Positions 4,981-6,909 of a DNA stretch of 6,909 nucleotides are shown here, in pieces. Position 1 is the first letter of the stretch. Each line of letters begins with the position of its first letter. Position numbers and translations under genes: made by a program. The DNA comes from Acidobacteriota bacterium (lineage in GTDB: Bacteria > Acidobacteriota > Vicinamibacteria > Vicinamibacterales > CAVVIG01): NCBI GenBank assembly GCA_003223775.1, contig QHWK01000283.1, positions 1 through 6,909 on the forward strand. The letters are read 5' to 3'. The notes beneath the pieces are model-generated. The model did not search any database and was not told the origin of the DNA. It was given only the letters and a program-made list of their open reading frames with translations.

Positions 4981-6909
4981 CGCATCGGCTTCAGCAGCAG
5001 AATCTGGAACACGGTCGATCCGAGCGGCCCGAAGCGATCTGGCAGCATACTCTTCCCGAAGTCGGCGCGCAGAATCGTATTGTGCGGCGCGCGCACGTTG
5101 ATCGCGACGCCGAACCCGGTGATCGGATCCCACAGGCCGTGGCCGGGCTCGTCGCGCCCCCACGCGCGATCCAGATACAGGTCGAAGCGGTACTGCTCGA
5201 AGATGTTCAGCGAGTAGGATCCGCGGATCATCGCGAGCTCGCCGTAGCGGACGCCCGACGCCGGCACGCCGTGGATCCGCGTGTCGTCGAACATCCCGAA
5301 CTGGTACTTCGAGAAGCGATCGAGATCGCGGCCGCTGAACCACGACCCGTTCAGGTGAAGCTTCTGGAAGACGTTCACGTAGAAATCGCGCGACAGGCTC
5401 GCCTGGTACTTGTCGTACGTATCCGGCGACGTGGTCGCCGCGACGGGCTCGCCGGCCGGGTGCAGGCCCCACGGCTGCCACGACGCCCGCTTGAAGCGCG
5501 CGCCGTTCAGCAGCAGGCTGTAGCCACCGCGGCGGTACTCCCACGCGCCGCCCGTCCCCTGCGTGAGCGTGCTCGACGGCACGTCGAAGGCGTCCGACGT
5601 CGTCCGATCTCTGACGTAGCCGTCGAAGCGCAGCTGATACTGGAGCGTCGCTTTCTGAAACGGCGTCGCCTGCCATCCCAGGTTGAAGCCGGTCGTTTCG
5701 GGCCAGTTCAGCACGCGCTCGCCGGCTGATTCGCCCGACGCGCTGTACAGCCGATCGCTCGACGGCGCCGCGATCCCGAAGAAGTCGACGCTCGCGTCGA
5801 GATGCGTCTTGCCGATCTTCGATCGCTGGATATTGCCCGCGGCGAGGACGCCCGCGAAGAGGACCGCAAGCTGCTGGTTCGGCGATCCGAACTGGAAGTT
5901 CAGGTAGTCGATCCCGAGCATCGGCAGCGGGTACGCGAACGACGGATCGATCGTCGTCCCCATGGCCAGCGCCTTCGCGTGATTCGTCGGCCGCTCGCTG
6001 ACGACGCGCGTGCCGTCCTCCTTGACGTAGTAGCGCAGCCCGCGGTCGGTTTCGCGATACATCACGCGATCGCCCTCGCGCGCCGACGCGCGCTCGCGAT
6101 CGAACTCATCGTCGTTGACGTGGAAGTCCGAGAACTCGACCGACTTTTCGACGAGCAGGTTGCGGCCGGCGATGAGCACGATCTGGCGCGCGCTCAAGCC
6201 GTTGAAGAGGAACACGGGCCGGTTGCCGACGGCGATGGGCCGGTAGCGCTGCGTCTCCTCGTTCGAGATCACCGGCGCCGCCAGGCCGCCCTGTACCGCC
6301 TGCACGCGGACGCGCGCGAAGGTCTTCTTGTCGATCCAGACGGTGCCCTTGTAGAGCGCGCTGTCTTCGCGCAACGGATCGAATCTGACGACGTAGCAGT
6401 CGAAGTCGTCGATGCGCTCGGTGCCCGCGAGGCGGTACGTATAGCCTTCGTCGAAGCGCAGCTGCAGCGGCAGCGAGAGCACCTTTTCCGGCTGCAGGAG
6501 CGGAAACGGCGGACGATCGACGCCGAACTTCGACCCGTTGACGGCGAACGACAGCTCTTCCCACTCGACGTCGGCGCCCGCGACGAAGTAGCGGTTCTCC
6601 GTGACGACGTCGTAGCTCGACGACATGCCGTTGTCGGCGACCGTCGGGCGGAAGTGCTGCTGCATGCGCGCCGTGGCGACGTAGTGCTTCACGATCGCGT
6701 CCTGCGCGCGCTGCTGCTGCTGGTGCCGCGCGATGATTTCGCCGATCGTCAGCTGGCGCACGGCCGAGACGCCGCTGCGCTCGATCAACACTTCCGCGGC
6801 GCCCTCGTTGAAGTCGACGACCATCGGCCGGCCGGTCAGCGGAGCGTCAGCCTGAACGCGGCCGGTCGCCTGCTCCCGCGAATAATTCGCCGCGCTCGAC
6901 CGCGCGCCG
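4977..6909 (-). CDS. LolA-like domain plus outer-membrane beta-barrel protein (5' end off window)
   Basis: The frame is open to the right edge with no stop, so the gene begins outside; the first Met inside the window is at 6824 and is probably internal. Numbering from it (615 residues to the stop), about 25-230 resembles a LolA/LolB or RseB-type half-barrel: MQQHFRPTVAD (54-64), a run of alternating strands, FDCYVVRFDP (141-150), and YKGTVWIDKKTFARVRVQAV (158-177), a typical 'lipid-carrier fold' pattern. After a charged linker (about 235-290), the rest looks like an outer-membrane barrel: aromatic, Tyr/Phe- and Gly-rich alternating strands from about 298 (YPLPMLGIDYLNFQFG) to the end (FGVAINVRAPHNTILRADFG). 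It ends in Arg rather than the usual terminal Phe. Inferred role: envelope transport or insertion of a hydrophobic product. It is the promoter-proximal gene of the visible operon and overlaps the PHP gene by ATGA. No named family is recognised with confidence. Confidence 0.7.
   Translation of the reverse strand, partial: GARSSAANYSREQATGRVQADAPLTGRPMVVDFNEGAAEVLIERSGVSAVRQLTIGEIIARHQQQQRAQDAIVKHYVATARMQQHFRPTVADNGMSSSYDVVTENRYFVAGADVEWEELSFAVNGSKFGVDRPPFPLLQPEKVLSLPLQLRFDEGYTYRLAGTERIDDFDCYVVRFDPLREDSALYKGTVWIDKKTFARVRVQAVQGGLAAPVISNEETQRYRPIAVGNRPVFLFNGLSARQIVLIAGRNLLVEKSVEFSDFHVNDDEFDRERASAREGDRVMYRETDRGLRYYVKEDGTRVVSERPTNHAKALAMGTTIDPSFAYPLPMLGIDYLNFQFGSPNQQLAVLFAGVLAAGNIQRSKIGKTHLDASVDFFGIAAPSSDRLYSASGESAGERVLNWPETTGFNLGWQATPFQKATLQYQLRFDGYVRDRTTSDAFDVPSSTLTQGTGGAWEYRRGGYSLLLNGARFKRASWQPWGLHPAGEPVAATTSPDTYDKYQASLSRDFYVNVFQKLHLNGSWFSGRDLDRFSKYQFGMFDDTRIHGVPASGVRYGELAMIRGSYSLNIFEQYRFDLYLDRAWGRDEPGHGLWDPITGFGVAINVRAPHNTILRADFGKSMLPDRFGPLGSTVFQILLLKPMR

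Overview
The window is a GC-rich piece of bacterial chromosome. Its gene content fits an environmental Acidobacteriota-like organism, possibly a Vicinamibacteria relative. The pointers are a secreted LmbE/PIG-L deacetylase with an N-terminal GEGGQNEIG segment, a small exported TPR protein ending in CxxCH, and a LolA-like/beta-barrel outer-membrane protein. The assignment is an inference from gene style only; no rRNA or marker gene is present.

Layout, left to right. (1) The N-terminal 106 codons of an exported PIG-L-family deacetylase run leftward off the window (1-318, minus). (2) After a 105-bp divergent gap comes an exported TPR-like protein with a single C-terminal haem-attachment-like CVGCH (424-1113, plus). 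(3) A 106-bp AT-rich gap holds heptanucleotide repeats in inverted arrays around a hairpin. (4) Next is a 538-residue FAD-dependent oxidoreductase with hallmarks of flavin-dependent halogenases, including WxWxIP (1220-2836, plus). (5) A strong hairpin plus T-tract then sits in the convergent gap. (6) Three minus-strand genes follow, read right to left: an outer-membrane protein open at the right edge, a PHP-domain metallohydrolase, and a FabF-type ketosynthase. Both junctions in this set are ATGA overlaps, so it is almost certainly one translationally coupled operon.

The most unusual point is that the ketosynthase is broken. The catalytic Cys and first His are present. The segment that should carry the K...GH motif (second catalytic His) is missing, and the reading frame changes at the joint, as expected for a deletion of about 107 nt. 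This is either a real pseudogene or an assembly collapse.

Ketosynthase, halogenase-like flavoenzyme and a LolA-like envelope protein together recall the edge of an aryl-polyene, flexirubin or dialkylresorcinol-type lipid or pigment cluster. No acyl carrier protein, ligase or other core gene is visible here. A biosynthetic cluster is therefore a hypothesis whose remaining genes would lie to the right of the window. Nothing in the window by itself proves a new system. Gaps between genes are all about 100 bp; no stretch over 300 bp lacks a gene.
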